DNA of 11,664 nucleotides from Rickettsiales bacterium (GTDB taxonomy: Bacteria > Pseudomonadota > Alphaproteobacteria > Rickettsiales > Anaplasmataceae). Positions 1 through 7,553 of the stretch are shown piece by piece; within the stretch, counting starts at the first letter, position 1, and every line of letters starts with the position of its first letter. The DNA lies in NCBI GenBank assembly GCA_031286185.1, contig JAITUS010000083.1, positions 1-11,664 of the forward strand, read 5' to 3'. The notes beneath the pieces were generated by a model that made no database searches, was not told where the DNA came from, and was given only the letters and a program-made list of their open reading frames with translations. A program made the translations under genes and the position numbers.

Positions 1-51
1 GATTTTTTCAAATTGCTCTCGACTTATACTGCTTGGATAACTTTTCCGCAT
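1..51 (-). CDS. IS5-family transposase, N-terminal 17 codons only (partial)
   Basis: From an ATG at 51 the minus strand reads MRKSYPSSISREQFEKI and runs out of the window. This is the N-terminal motif I associate with the ISWpi1-type transposases of Wolbachia (IS5 family, DDE transposase). Only the beginning is visible, so intactness cannot be judged. It is oriented like the transposase at the right edge of the window, whose C-terminus is visible there. Confidence 0.65.
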   Translation of the reverse strand, partial: MRKSYPSSISREQFEKI

Positions 52-114
52 AGACACCTCATTATTAATCTATGCTTATTTTACCTCATCTCTTCGAGAT
101 TTTAAACAGGTTCT
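1..114 (-). mobile_element. IS5-family element (ISWpi1-like), transposase-start end, cut by window edge
   Basis: The outer end carries an 18-base sequence at 97-114 (agattttaaacaggttct) whose exact reverse complement is found at 11410-11427 in the second copy, so this is the element's terminal inverted repeat. The transposase start lies inside it on the minus strand, and the element continues leftwards out of the window. The bases just outside fit a TNA target as used by part of the IS5 family (TTA here, TGA at the right copy), but the exact end is uncertain by a base or so. The family name rests on recognition of the protein ends. Confidence 0.75.
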
Positions 115-194
115 AAGAGCACAGGATATAAATTTATAGGGGTAGGACCATTATTATCTTTCCTTAAAAAATCACTTGAGTTATACTGCAGGTC

Positions 195-719
195 ATGAAC
201 CTTAGGCAAAAAATCAAGTTTTTTTCTCTGTCTTTTGTAATACTGTTTTTCCTATGGACTGTATTGTCTGGTTATTTTGAACCGTTTTTTGTTTTTTGTG
301 GGGTATTTTCCTCTATATTCACGTTGTTTATCTTTAAACGATTGATAGATGCTGAAAGCGCCTTCAGTCAAATCCTAAATGGCACGAGTAGATTGTCATT
401 TTGTAAGTTGCTGGTAAGTTATATACCATGGTTGATATACCAAGTCATTCTGTCAAGTATCTATGTAACAAAAAAAGTGCTACAGACCGAGCTTAAACTT
501 AAACCAATTACCATCCTAAAGAAATGTAAAGGACATAACGACGAAAGCATCACATTGTTTGCAAACTCAGTCACGATCACTCCTGGCACTTTAACTATCA
601 ATGTTGTAAGAAAACGGCAAACTTACCTGTCTACCATATATTTGATAGATAAAAGTCTTGAAAGCGGCGTTTCCGAAATGGAGAATAGAGTCTTGGAAAC
701 GCTGCGTTCAATCAGGTAA
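195..719 (+). CDS. mnhE: Monovalent cation/H+ antiporter subunit E (MnhE/MrpE family)
   Basis: This is a 174-residue inner-membrane protein of the MnhE/MrpE family, a small subunit of the multi-subunit Mrp-type Na+/H+ antiporter. That complex exchanges cytoplasmic Na+ (or K+) for protons. Two hydrophobic segments lie at about residues 10-28 and 30-48, and a third at about 72-92. The family signature follows at 121-134 (LFANSVTITPGTLT), matching the usual 'ANSITLTPGT' block, and length is normal for the family. No other Mrp subunit gene lies nearby, so the complex must be encoded from scattered loci if it is functional. The ATG at 195 has only a weak AGG upstream. The 3' end overlaps the convergent gene at 712-1128 by 8 bases. 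Confidence 0.85.
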   Translation: MNLRQKIKFFSLSFVILFFLWTVLSGYFEPFFVFCGVFSSIFTLFIFKRLIDAESAFSQILNGTSRLSFCKLLVSYIPWLIYQVILSSIYVTKKVLQTELKLKPITILKKCKGHNDESITLFANSVTITPGTLTINVVRKRQTYLSTIYLIDKSLESGVSEMENRVLETLRSIR

Positions 720-1128
720 TTGCCTTAAATAAGTTAACAGCATCCTTATATTCTCTTACTAGGCTTTCAAGCATTTCTTTTGGAAGGCTATTGCCAACAA
801 CAGAGCATAAATGATTGTACAAATCTTCTAACCTTGATATGTTGTTTTTCTTCTTACTGTTGAATTTATGTGAAAAAATATCTTCCATAATTTCAATAAC
901 AGTAGCCTTATTTAAAAATACATTCTCACTTGTCACACTTATTCTTGCCAGGATGGTGTTGATTTCAGGTTCATCACTCGCATAAAAATCTGACAGCCGA
1001 GCCATTTTAACGACGTATAGATTTACTATTTTTGACAGGCAATTATCAGCATATTCACAATTTTTTATTACTTCCCACTGAGTAACCTGAGATTTACTTA
1101 TTTTTGCATTGTATGGTAATTTGCTCAT
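712..1128 (-). CDS. Hypothetical protein, 138 aa, probably cytoplasmic and helical
   Basis: I do not recognise this protein. It has no signal peptide, no membrane segment and no obvious catalytic motif. It is charged and looks mostly helical, with a Lys/Asn-rich stretch (NSKKKNN, about residues 90-96) in the middle. The start is an ATG at 1128 preceded by an AGAGAAAA purine run, which could serve as a weak ribosome binding site. Its last codons overlap the end of the convergent mnhE by 8 bases. It has its own upstream spacer (1129-1403) shared with divergent purN. The uninterrupted length and compact packing suggest a real gene. Confidence 0.6.
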   Translation of the reverse strand: MSKLPYNAKISKSQVTQWEVIKNCEYADNCLSKIVNLYVVKMARLSDFYASDEPEINTILARISVTSENVFLNKATVIEIMEDIFSHKFNSKKKNNISRLEDLYNHLCSVVGNSLPKEMLESLVREYKDAVNLFKAIT

Positions 1129-1403
1129 TCAATTTTCTCTGTTTAATCCAGTGAATAGATTATACTAATACTTTGTTAAATAAATAATAACGCGATTACA
1201 AAAATGTATGCCTATATTAGTAGGCCTGCCCAGATGCTTCAACATCAGAGCTAATTTTAGCTGAATGCTGTCCAGCGAAACCCCAAATTAGAAGGTTTGC
1301 TTATAACGGAAAAAGCTGTACGCACCCTTTTCGCTATAAAATAGGTTTTCCTTCTGAGCTGTTTTGTTAATATTAAATTTCACACTAAATTAACTGTGCT
1401 ACA
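1129..1403. other. Spacer between divergent 712-1128 gene and purN, with paired segments
   Basis: No gene is visible in this 275-base stretch. It must hold promoters for both flanking divergent genes. A weak candidate for purN is TTGTTA at 1364-1369, 16 bases before TAAATT at 1386-1391, which would give a very short leader. The section 1249-1335 has several complementary segments: AGCTAA/TTAGCT at 1249-1262, AAACC/GGTTT at 1278-1298, and AGCGAAA/TTTCGCT at 1274-1280 and 1329-1335. These are suggestive of structure but match no RNA family I can name. Confidence 0.4.
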
Positions 1404-1970
1404 ATGAAAAAAATAAAGCTCGGAATACTCATTTCAGGTAGAGGATCAAACATGCAGTCATTGATAAAAGCATGTCAAGATCGCAGTTTTCCTGCAGAAG
1501 TTGTGTGTGTTATCACAGATAATAGTGAGGCTGCTGGCCTGAAAATAGCAAAGCAAGCAGGAATTTCAGCATTTGTTGTTGAAAGTAAACCACTTGATGC
1601 TAATAAAATTCACGAAATACTCGTGCAACATAAGGTTGATTTGGTTTGCCTTGCAGGGTTTATGAGAATTCTAAAAGCTGACTTTCTGAGTAAATGGCAT
1701 AACAAGGTTATAAATATTCATCCCTCTTTACTTCCAGCCTTTAAGGGCCTCAATGCTCAAGAGCAAGCTCTGAAAGCAGGTGTAAAAATTACAGGTTGTA
1801 CTGTACATTACATCACTCCTGAAGTTGATGCTGGAGCCATAATCGTTCAAGCTGCTGTGCCAGTGTTACCAAACGATAACATTCAAAGCCTCTCAGAACG
1901 TATTCTAGCTGAGGAACATAAGTGCTACATGGAAGCAGTGAGGTTAATAGCAGCTAAGATAGCAAACTAG
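1404..1970 (+). CDS. purN: Phosphoribosylglycinamide formyltransferase (GAR transformylase)
   Basis: PurN transfers a formyl group from 10-formyltetrahydrofolate to glycinamide ribonucleotide, the third step of de novo purine synthesis, in the cytoplasm. The phosphate-binding GRGSN loop is at residues 12-16. The catalytic Asn and His are in NIHPSLLPAFKG (N104, H106), and the catalytic Asp is D142 in the GCTVHYITPEVDAG block. This spacing equals that of E. coli N106/H108/D144. At 188 residues it is slightly short but complete. There is no strong ribosome binding site before the ATG at 1404. No other pur gene is adjacent. The 3' end overlaps the convergent gene by 17 bases. Confidence 0.97.
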   Translation: MKKIKLGILISGRGSNMQSLIKACQDRSFPAEVVCVITDNSEAAGLKIAKQAGISAFVVESKPLDANKIHEILVQHKVDLVCLAGFMRILKADFLSKWHNKVINIHPSLLPAFKGLNAQEQALKAGVKITGCTVHYITPEVDAGAIIVQAAVPVLPNDNIQSLSERILAEEHKCYMEAVRLIAAKIAN

Positions 1971-2837
1971 AGGGACCGTGAAGTATTGCTTCCTTTTCTC
2001 TTTCTTCAACCACATTTTTACCTAAAGAAAGGTGTGTTGGAACTTTAGAGTTGGAACTTCTTTGTTCAATATGTTTTTCTTTTTTCATTTTAATAGTTTT
2101 GCTATTTTTATCAGCTATATCACTATCAGTTAGTTTTCGATTGCTTTCTTTCAGCATTTCCTTTAAATGCTGAACCTCTTTCCGCCTTTCTTTATTCTCC
2201 GCATTAGCATGCAGTTTTGCTAATACTACCGTTTCAGGTAGGACTTTTGCCATAATTTTATAAAGACGTGATGAGTTTATTTCTTTTTTCATCTCTGTGT
2301 ACAGCTCTTTCTGTTCCTCTTTTGAAAATTGTGAAAGATGATTTTTAAAGTCTTTAACTTGACGGTAAACGGAGTTAGTTATGTTACCAACCATCACTAC
2401 ACAACCCAACGTAATAAGAGGTGCAGTAACAAAAAGAGCTACGGGATTGCTAAATAAAGCAATAGAAACTGCGGCACCAGTTAAAAATAATATATCACAC
2501 AGAATGTTTAGACAGATGCCTTGAATTCTATGATTATCCTTTCTTTTTGCTTCTAATGTCTTCTCGTAGTTAAACTTTTTATATAGGCTCTTTTCTCTAA
2601 AATAGTTAAAAAAAGAGTATAAACTTGATATCAGGGACGTTGAGCTAAAAAAACACCTGCACCAATATTACCGAGCATTATACCTACCATGCCTATTTGT
2701 TGACTTGTGATATAGATCAACTTAACAATCACCAGTATGCCTGTGTTGATAGCAGAAAATATTGTTATCAAAGGATTTAATAAAGTAATCGGAGCTCTTT
2801 TGTTCCTTTTTGTAGTACCTTTCGTATTGTTTTTCAC
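1954..2837 (-). pseudogene. Membrane protein gene split by a -1 shift in a T7 run (294 aa if restored)
   Basis: Two minus-strand frames belong together. The first starts at a GTG at 2837, just after an in-frame TAG, and stops at 2631 after 68 codons. The second frame is open from about 2650 to the stop at 1954. Its only early start is an unconvincing TTG at 2409, and the coding-like translation clearly continues upstream of it. The frames join at seven T in a row (A7 on the plus strand, 2647-2653); one extra T gives a continuous 294-residue protein. The restored protein has hydrophobic segments at about 15-40, 45-66 and 107-152, the last probably a hairpin of two helices. A charged, Lys/Glu-rich, probably coiled C-terminal half (about 155-290) follows. 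I do not recognise the family. It could be a fresh pseudogene, a slippage-rescued gene, or a sequencing error. The 3' end overlaps purN by 17 bases. Confidence 0.7.
2647..2653 (-). repeat. Homopolymer T7 tract at the frameshift
   Basis: Seven consecutive T on the minus strand (A on the plus) sit exactly where the two halves of the 1954-2837 gene change frame. Eight T would read through as GVFFSS. Such runs are hotspots for replication slippage and for RNA polymerase slippage. Confidence 0.8.
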
Positions 2838-2910
2838 CTAAACGTTGAAATTAGCTATATACTTAAAATTGCGAAGAAATATAGTTAAAAATTTATTCAT
2901 ATTATAGTGA

Positions 2911-4230
2911 TTATTTACTTTGAGCATTTCTGCCAACTTCAACAAAAAATAAATTTTCAGGATCTAGTAAAGAACTTGCCAATTTGTTTACTTCCTCTAA
3001 TTTAACGTCATTAATGACATTCGTATAATTATTTATACAATTAACATCACGATCATTTATCTGTATATCATCCAGCAGTATTGCTGTATTTGTATTATTG
3101 GATAGAAAAAAGACAAGGTTACTTACTAAACTGGTTTTTGCACCCTTGAACAATTGTTCGTCAATTCCCTCTTTTTTTACCTTACTCAATACGTCTTTTA
3201 CCGCTGATATAGCTTTGCTAGCAGTAGAACTATCAGTACTCATAAATCCAAATATAGCACTTCCATGTTTTTTGGGAATAATGCTTGCACTAATACCATA
3301 AGTAATACCCAGATTTTGTCTCAATTCTTTCACTAGTATTGAATTTAGCCCCATGCCGCCAAGCGCATCAATTAAGACACTAGCGTTATAATAATTGGGG
3401 TCTTCATATGCCATACCTTTCTGAGCAAAAATTATGACACTCTGTGGTATATCCATAAAAATGTTCTTACTTTCTGCAGGACCAAAATCATTTTTTATAG
3501 GTATTTTTTTAACTTTTGATCTTTTTGATGGTAATTTAGATAAATATTTATCCAGTAGCGTACTAATTTCTTCCTTTGTTGCACAACCAACAACACTGAT
3601 AACCATGTTGTCTTTAGCAAAATTGCGCTTTATGTATGTTAAAACATCATCTCTAGTAATGCTCATTACAGTATCAAGAGTTCCATATCTACTTTTTGAG
3701 TAAGGATGTTTTTTAAACAACAACGTCTCTAGTTCTTTTCTAGCAACAAAATAAGGATTTTTTTCAAGATTATTAAAAGTAACTTTTGCCTTTTCGAAAA
3801 CTCTATTCAACCCTTCAGGGTCAACTTTAGGACGCATTATAGCGTCACTTAGTAACGAAACTGCATCCTCTAAATTCTCAGACAGAGTATTTAATGAAAC
3901 CCTAAATGCTTCTAAATCGGCAATAAAATCTAAACTAATCCCTTTATCTTCAAGCTTTTTCGCAAAATCTTTGGCATCATTTTTTCCTGCCCCTTCTTGA
4001 ATTACAAGAGAAGTAACCCAAGTAAGCCCCTGTTTTTCCGCGTTCTCATACGCGTAGCCTGCATCCTTGAACGATATATTCAGTGAAACTTTTGGTAAAT
4101 CGCAATTTTCAACAAATAAAAACTTAAATCCTTTACGGATAGTAACCTCCTCTATATTTAGGTTACCACTTGCTTGTAAGTTAAAGCCTAGACAGAAAAA
4201 AAGTATAAATACAAGTTTACTTATCTTCAT
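2911..4230 (-). CDS. M16 peptidase family protein lacking the HxxEH zinc site
   Basis: This is a 439-residue exported protein of the M16 (pitrilysin/processing peptidase) family. An N-terminal signal peptide spans about residues 1-20 (FILFFCLGFNLQASG). Where an active member has HxxEH, this protein reads GLTWVTSLVIQEGAG (about residues 67-81), so both zinc-binding histidines and the catalytic Glu are gone. The C-terminal half keeps the conserved R/Y substrate-binding motif (LRQNLGITYG), typical of the inactive partner in bipartite M16 enzymes. The start ATG at 4230 overlaps the end of the active paralogue by 14 bases and is preceded by an excellent ribosome binding site. I infer co-translation and a heterodimer with that paralogue in the periplasm. 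The natural substrate is not visible from sequence. Confidence 0.9.
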   Translation of the reverse strand: MKISKLVFILFFCLGFNLQASGNLNIEEVTIRKGFKFLFVENCDLPKVSLNISFKDAGYAYENAEKQGLTWVTSLVIQEGAGKNDAKDFAKKLEDKGISLDFIADLEAFRVSLNTLSENLEDAVSLLSDAIMRPKVDPEGLNRVFEKAKVTFNNLEKNPYFVARKELETLLFKKHPYSKSRYGTLDTVMSITRDDVLTYIKRNFAKDNMVISVVGCATKEEISTLLDKYLSKLPSKRSKVKKIPIKNDFGPAESKNIFMDIPQSVIIFAQKGMAYEDPNYYNASVLIDALGGMGLNSILVKELRQNLGITYGISASIIPKKHGSAIFGFMSTDSSTASKAISAVKDVLSKVKKEGIDEQLFKGAKTSLVSNLVFFLSNNTNTAILLDDIQINDRDVNCINNYTNVINDVKLEEVNKLASSLLDPENLFFVEVGRNAQSK

Positions 4231-5557
4231 TATTACCTCCTTTTGGTAGCAAATAACCGACTAATTTGTTAGTAGAAAAGATAGTGCGAATTTTGTTATT
4301 TACATTCTCTAAATTAACATCATTGATTTTACTATATGAAATATCTATCTCATCAAGTGGAACATCAAGTGCTAGATGTGGTATGTAAAACATTGCTATA
4401 CTAGTTAAGTCAGATAGCTTATCAAACTGTGCTGCTTTGTATTTAGACTTTGCACTTTGCAACTCCTCATTCGTTATTCCTTCAAAGATAAAGTTATTAA
4501 TAGCATTATCTAGCTCTCTTTCAATAACGTTCAACTTCATTCCGCTTTTTGGAGTTACCTCAATATCAATGTAGCTATCACTAAAGGCTAAACTACCATA
4601 ATAAGTAGATACTGATACTGCCACACTTTTATCCAGAACCAAATCTTTATATAGTTTACTAGATTTGCCACCCCCTAACACTTCAACTGCCAAGTTAACA
4701 GCGGAGGTTTCATCCATGTTCTTGAATAAAGGAACACGATAACGAAAATACAAAACCGGTTCTTTTACTTCAGTGCTTTCTAAAGTTACCGATAGATCTG
4801 CATTATGTGCTGGATCCTGATTTGGGTAATGCCTAATTGTAGGCTTAGCTTTAATTTCCCCATATTTTTCTCCTGCTAATTCCACTATTTCATCGAATTC
4901 CACATCACCAACAACCAGCAGTATTGCGTTGTTTGGGTGGTAATAGTTGTCATGAAACCTCATTATATCATCTTGATTATAAGTTCTAATGTCGCTTTCC
5001 CAGCCAATAACAGATCTGCCGTAGCCAGTACGGTAAAATGCACTATTCATTTCTTCCCATAGCAAATTGTTAGGATTATTATCAAACCTCATCTTCCTTT
5101 CTTCTAATACAATATTTTTTTCCCTATCTATTTTGTCTTGAGTAACATTAAAGTTGCCCATTCTATCTGCTTCAACTTCCATTGCTAGTGGTAAGTCGCT
5201 CTTGAAGACTAATTCGTAGTAACAGGTATATTCTCTAGTGGTAAGTGCGTTAAATTGCGCTCCAATGCTACTCATAGTCGATTCTATGTCTTTAAATTTT
5301 CCTGTAGTTTCAAACATTAAATGCTCAAAGTAGTGAGCTAATCCTGCTTTGCCGATTGGATCATCCATTCCCCCAACTTTATATATTACTGCATGAAAAA
5401 CAGCTGGAATCCGATGATTAGGTACAACATAGATATTTAGCCCATTACTGAGTTTAGCGTGCTTTATACCGTGTTCTATATTTGCAGCTTTTAGAGAGAT
5501 TGGATGAGTGAAAAACAATAAAGGTAATATAAAGAAACTGAAAAATCTGTGGAGCAT
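4217..5557 (-). CDS. M16 family zinc metallopeptidase, catalytic member
   Basis: This is an exported zinc peptidase of the pitrilysin/mitochondrial-processing-peptidase family. From the ATG at 5557 it has 446 residues. A signal peptide covers about 1-25 (MLHRFFSFFILPLLFF, then a polar region and KAA). The inverted zinc motif HYFEH gives H75, E78 and H79, and the third ligand is E153 in VLEER. A longer reading from a TTG at 5593 is possible but would bury the signal peptide; the ATG has TTAGGAC just upstream. The gene follows lspA by 38 bases and overlaps the inactive M16 gene, so the two probably form a two-chain peptidase that degrades peptides or proteins in the cell envelope. That role is inferred from the family. 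Confidence 0.93.
   Translation of the reverse strand: MLHRFFSFFILPLLFFTHPISLKAANIEHGIKHAKLSNGLNIYVVPNHRIPAVFHAVIYKVGGMDDPIGKAGLAHYFEHLMFETTGKFKDIESTMSSIGAQFNALTTREYTCYYELVFKSDLPLAMEVEADRMGNFNVTQDKIDREKNIVLEERKMRFDNNPNNLLWEEMNSAFYRTGYGRSVIGWESDIRTYNQDDIMRFHDNYYHPNNAILLVVGDVEFDEIVELAGEKYGEIKAKPTIRHYPNQDPAHNADLSVTLESTEVKEPVLYFRYRVPLFKNMDETSAVNLAVEVLGGGKSSKLYKDLVLDKSVAVSVSTYYGSLAFSDSYIDIEVTPKSGMKLNVIERELDNAINNFIFEGITNEELQSAKSKYKAAQFDKLSDLTSIAMFYIPHLALDVPLDEIDISYSKINDVNLENVNNKIRTIFSTNKLVGYLLPKGGNNEDK
4235..4243 (-). promoter_or_regulatory. Strong Shine-Dalgarno for the inactive M16 gene
   Basis: The minus strand reads AAAGGAGGT then AATA before the ATG at 4230. This lies inside the last codons of the upstream peptidase gene and fixes the start choice. 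It is one of only two near-consensus ribosome binding sites seen in the window. Confidence 0.8.
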
Positions 5558-5595
5558 TGTCCTAACCTGATACAATTGAATTCGAAACAACAATT

Positions 5596-6072
5596 TTATT
5601 CCTCATTTTGTTTAGAAATGAGTCTGTCATATATGTACCACTTATACAGCAATACAAACATCCCGCAAGCTATATATATATCTGCTAGATTGAAAGCTGG
5701 CCAGTACCAACTGCCAATATGAAAATATATGAAATCATATACAGCTCCCCAGTAGATCCTGTCAACTACATTACCGATTGCCCCACCAATCATCAAAGAA
5801 AAACCAAAACAAGTTAATTTATCGCTAGATTTGTATATCAAGTATGCGAGTATGCTAATTATTAGTGTTGAAAATGTTGAAAAAAAGAGATCGCTATATG
5901 GTAAAGCGCTAAACATTCCAAAACTAATTCCCGAATTCCATACTTCAACTAGCTTTATAAAGCTAGCAACTTCGATTGACTCTCCTTCATCAATTAATGA
6001 GTTTATGTACAATTTGCTCATCTGATCAGTTAATACTATAACTAGTATAACAATTAAGCATAGTTTTTTCAT
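5596..6072 (-). CDS. lspA: Lipoprotein signal peptidase (signal peptidase II)
   Basis: LspA is the inner-membrane aspartyl protease that removes the signal peptide of diacylglyceryl-modified prolipoproteins. The 158-residue protein has four hydrophobic segments (about 4-16, 62-80, 88-103 and 127-148). Family blocks are DQMSK at 16-20, WNSGISFGMFS at 45-55, GNVVDR with the catalytic D104, and FNLADI with the catalytic D131. Length is normal. Its ATG overlaps the ribF stop as ATGA (6069-6072), and a GAGG lies upstream within ribF, indicating translational coupling. It is likely the second gene of a ribF-lspA-M16-M16 operon. Confidence 0.96.
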   Translation of the reverse strand: MKKLCLIVILVIVLTDQMSKLYINSLIDEGESIEVASFIKLVEVWNSGISFGMFSALPYSDLFFSTFSTLIISILAYLIYKSSDKLTCFGFSLMIGGAIGNVVDRIYWGAVYDFIYFHIGSWYWPAFNLADIYIACGMFVLLYKWYIYDRLISKQNEE

Positions 6073-7001
6073 AAATTTGTCCTCAACTGATAAGCCTCAA
6101 GTATATCATAATTTATCTGTTTTGTTAATTCGTCAATACTATGAAATCTTTTTTCCGACCTGATAAATTTTAAAAGTTGTATATTAACCTTACAGTCGTA
6201 TACATCTTTATTAAAATCGAATATGTGCATTTCTACTATGGGCTTTTTCAAATCCTTAAACGTAGGTCTCATACCAATGTTGACTACTCCGTATAGCCAA
6301 TTTGGATTATTGTCAGAAAATGCCGCCTTAGCATAATATGTACCAAACTTAGGTTTTATCATGCAGTCTTCTATCGGAATGTTTATAGTTGGAAATCCTA
6401 TTTCTCTACCTCTACATGCACCTTTTGTTACAATACCAGAGACTTGATAAGGTCTGCCGAGCAATTTATTAGCAATCTCTATTTCGCCCTTCTGTAAATA
6501 CTCTCTTATTGAAGAAGAAGAGCAAATTTCTCCATCGATTATCAATGGTTCTAATTCAGTTAAGGAATATCCATACGTTTCGGAATGTTCCCTTAGGGTC
6601 GATGTATTACCCAATCGTTTGTGACCAAAAGTACAACTTTCTCCAACGACTATGTATTTAGCGCTATATTTGCCTATCAAGATCTTACTAATGAAGCCAT
6701 TGCAGCTGATTTGAGAAAAACCTTCATTAAAATTGATAATATATAAGTAATCTATGCTATAGCTGCTAATCAGTTCCTTTTTTCGTTCTTGGTTTATCAA
6801 TCTAAAGTTGTTTCTGCCAAATAAGACTGTTGATGGGTGGGGCTCAAAAGTTAAAATTGCAGAGGGTAATCCTCTTTCTTGCGCTACTTTCTTTAGAGTA
6901 GAAATTGCAAGTTCATGTCCTAAATGAACGCCATCAAAATTTCCAAAGGTTAATGCTACGTTATTTTCTATCTCCTGCTTACAATTATAAATAATTTTCA
7001 T
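6069..7001 (-). CDS. ribF: Bifunctional riboflavin kinase / FMN adenylyltransferase
   Basis: RibF phosphorylates riboflavin to FMN and adenylates FMN to FAD. The N-terminal nucleotidyltransferase domain shows FGNFDGVHLGH at residues 19-29 and SSSSIREYL at about 161-169. The C-terminal kinase domain shows GREIGFPTINI at 198-208, then GVVNIGMRPTF and the EMHIFDFNKDVY block at about 257-268. At 310 residues it is full length. One small oddity is the adenylyltransferase block VVGESCTFGHKRLG (118-131), where most members have an acidic-Phe-Arg sequence before FG. It is the first gene of the minus-strand cluster, 67 bases from the divergent glutaredoxin gene. No clear ribosome binding site precedes its ATG. 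Confidence 0.95.
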   Translation of the reverse strand: MKIIYNCKQEIENNVALTFGNFDGVHLGHELAISTLKKVAQERGLPSAILTFEPHPSTVLFGRNNFRLINQERKKELISSYSIDYLYIINFNEGFSQISCNGFISKILIGKYSAKYIVVGESCTFGHKRLGNTSTLREHSETYGYSLTELEPLIIDGEICSSSSIREYLQKGEIEIANKLLGRPYQVSGIVTKGACRGREIGFPTINIPIEDCMIKPKFGTYYAKAAFSDNNPNWLYGVVNIGMRPTFKDLKKPIVEMHIFDFNKDVYDCKVNIQLLKFIRSEKRFHSIDELTKQINYDILEAYQLRTNL

Positions 7002-7006
7002 ACAAT

Positions 7007-7037
7007 TTGATATCTTATATATATTTCTATATATAAT
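7007..7037 (+). promoter_or_regulatory. Possible promoter for the glutaredoxin gene
   Basis: The 67-base divergent spacer is almost pure A/T. TTGATA at 7007-7012 lies 17 bases before TATATA (7030-7035), or 19 bases before a perfect TATAAT (7032-7037). The transcript would begin shortly before the ribosome binding site at 7058. Alternating AT makes chance matches likely, and the divergent ribF must also have its promoter here. Confidence 0.35.
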
Positions 7038-7057
7038 AATTATATTTTATAAACTAC

Positions 7058-7062
7058 GGAGG
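7058..7062 (+). promoter_or_regulatory. Strong Shine-Dalgarno of the glutaredoxin gene
   Basis: GGAGG lies six bases before the ATG at 7069 and fixes that start. Together with the isolated promoter-like spacer it suggests efficient translation. Confidence 0.8.
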
Positions 7063-7068
7063 TAAATC

Positions 7069-7437
7069 ATGAAAAATATTAAAGGAAAGGTTGTAATATA
7101 TGTAAAGCAGTACTGTCCGTTCTGTAAGAGAGCAAAGGAGTTGCTGGATGGAAAAGGTGTGGAATATGAAGAAATTGATGTGCTTAAAAGCCCGGATTTG
7201 TTTAATGACATAAAGTCAAAATATAACGTTAGAACAATTCCGCAAATTTTTATTACTGATGAAAATGGCAATTATATACATCATATTACTGGATGTGACA
7301 AATTGATGGGCCTTGAAAGAGAAGGAAAGTTAGATGATATATTAAGTAGCAATTATGATAAAACTGATGTAACAACTTACCCGAGCAGCAATGATGAATA
7401 TGAAGAATGTGTAGCATCACATGATGATTTTATGTGA
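7069..7437 (+). CDS. grxC: Dithiol glutaredoxin (GrxC type) with acidic C-terminal tail
   Basis: This is a small cytoplasmic thiol-disulphide oxidoreductase that uses glutathione to reduce protein disulphides and mixed disulphides. The thioredoxin-fold core covers about residues 7-92. The redox pair is CPFC (C16, C19), the cis-proline motif is RTIPQIF (P58), and the glutathione-binding turn is TGCD (75-77, in place of the more usual GGCD/GGHD). A tail of about 30 residues follows the core. It is rich in Asp/Glu/Ser and carries an extra cysteine (C114), beyond the roughly 85-90 residues typical of GrxC. The gene stands alone, divergent from ribF. Confidence 0.93.
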   Translation: MKNIKGKVVIYVKQYCPFCKRAKELLDGKGVEYEEIDVLKSPDLFNDIKSKYNVRTIPQIFITDENGNYIHHITGCDKLMGLEREGKLDDILSSNYDKTDVTTYPSSNDEYEECVASHDDFM

Positions 7438-7553
7438 TTTTCCTTACTTTTACTGTCATGTAATGCACGAATGAAGGGCTGGTATGCTCACTTTAAACAA
7501 ACTTTAATGGATTAAAAATACAATTCATTTAGTTAGTTTTTTAGTGAGCGAAA

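Noticed and set aside
1954..2409. Separate 151-residue gene starting at a TTG at 2409
   Set aside because: The coding-like frame continues upstream to about 2650 and joins the 68-codon frame; the TTG is simply the first permitted start in the broken frame.
3098..4249. Three plus-strand open frames opposite the inactive M16 gene
   Set aside because: All are antisense to a well-supported gene and show no independent coding signal.
5558..5593. TTG start for the active M16 peptidase
   Set aside because: It would place 12 polar or mixed residues before the signal peptide; the ATG at 5557 has a better upstream sequence.
5831..6025. 64-codon plus-strand frame opposite lspA
   Set aside because: It is antisense to conserved LspA blocks and has no start signal.
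7047..7271. Minus-strand frame opposite the glutaredoxin gene
   Set aside because: It covers the CPFC region in antisense, and the plus-strand gene is certain.
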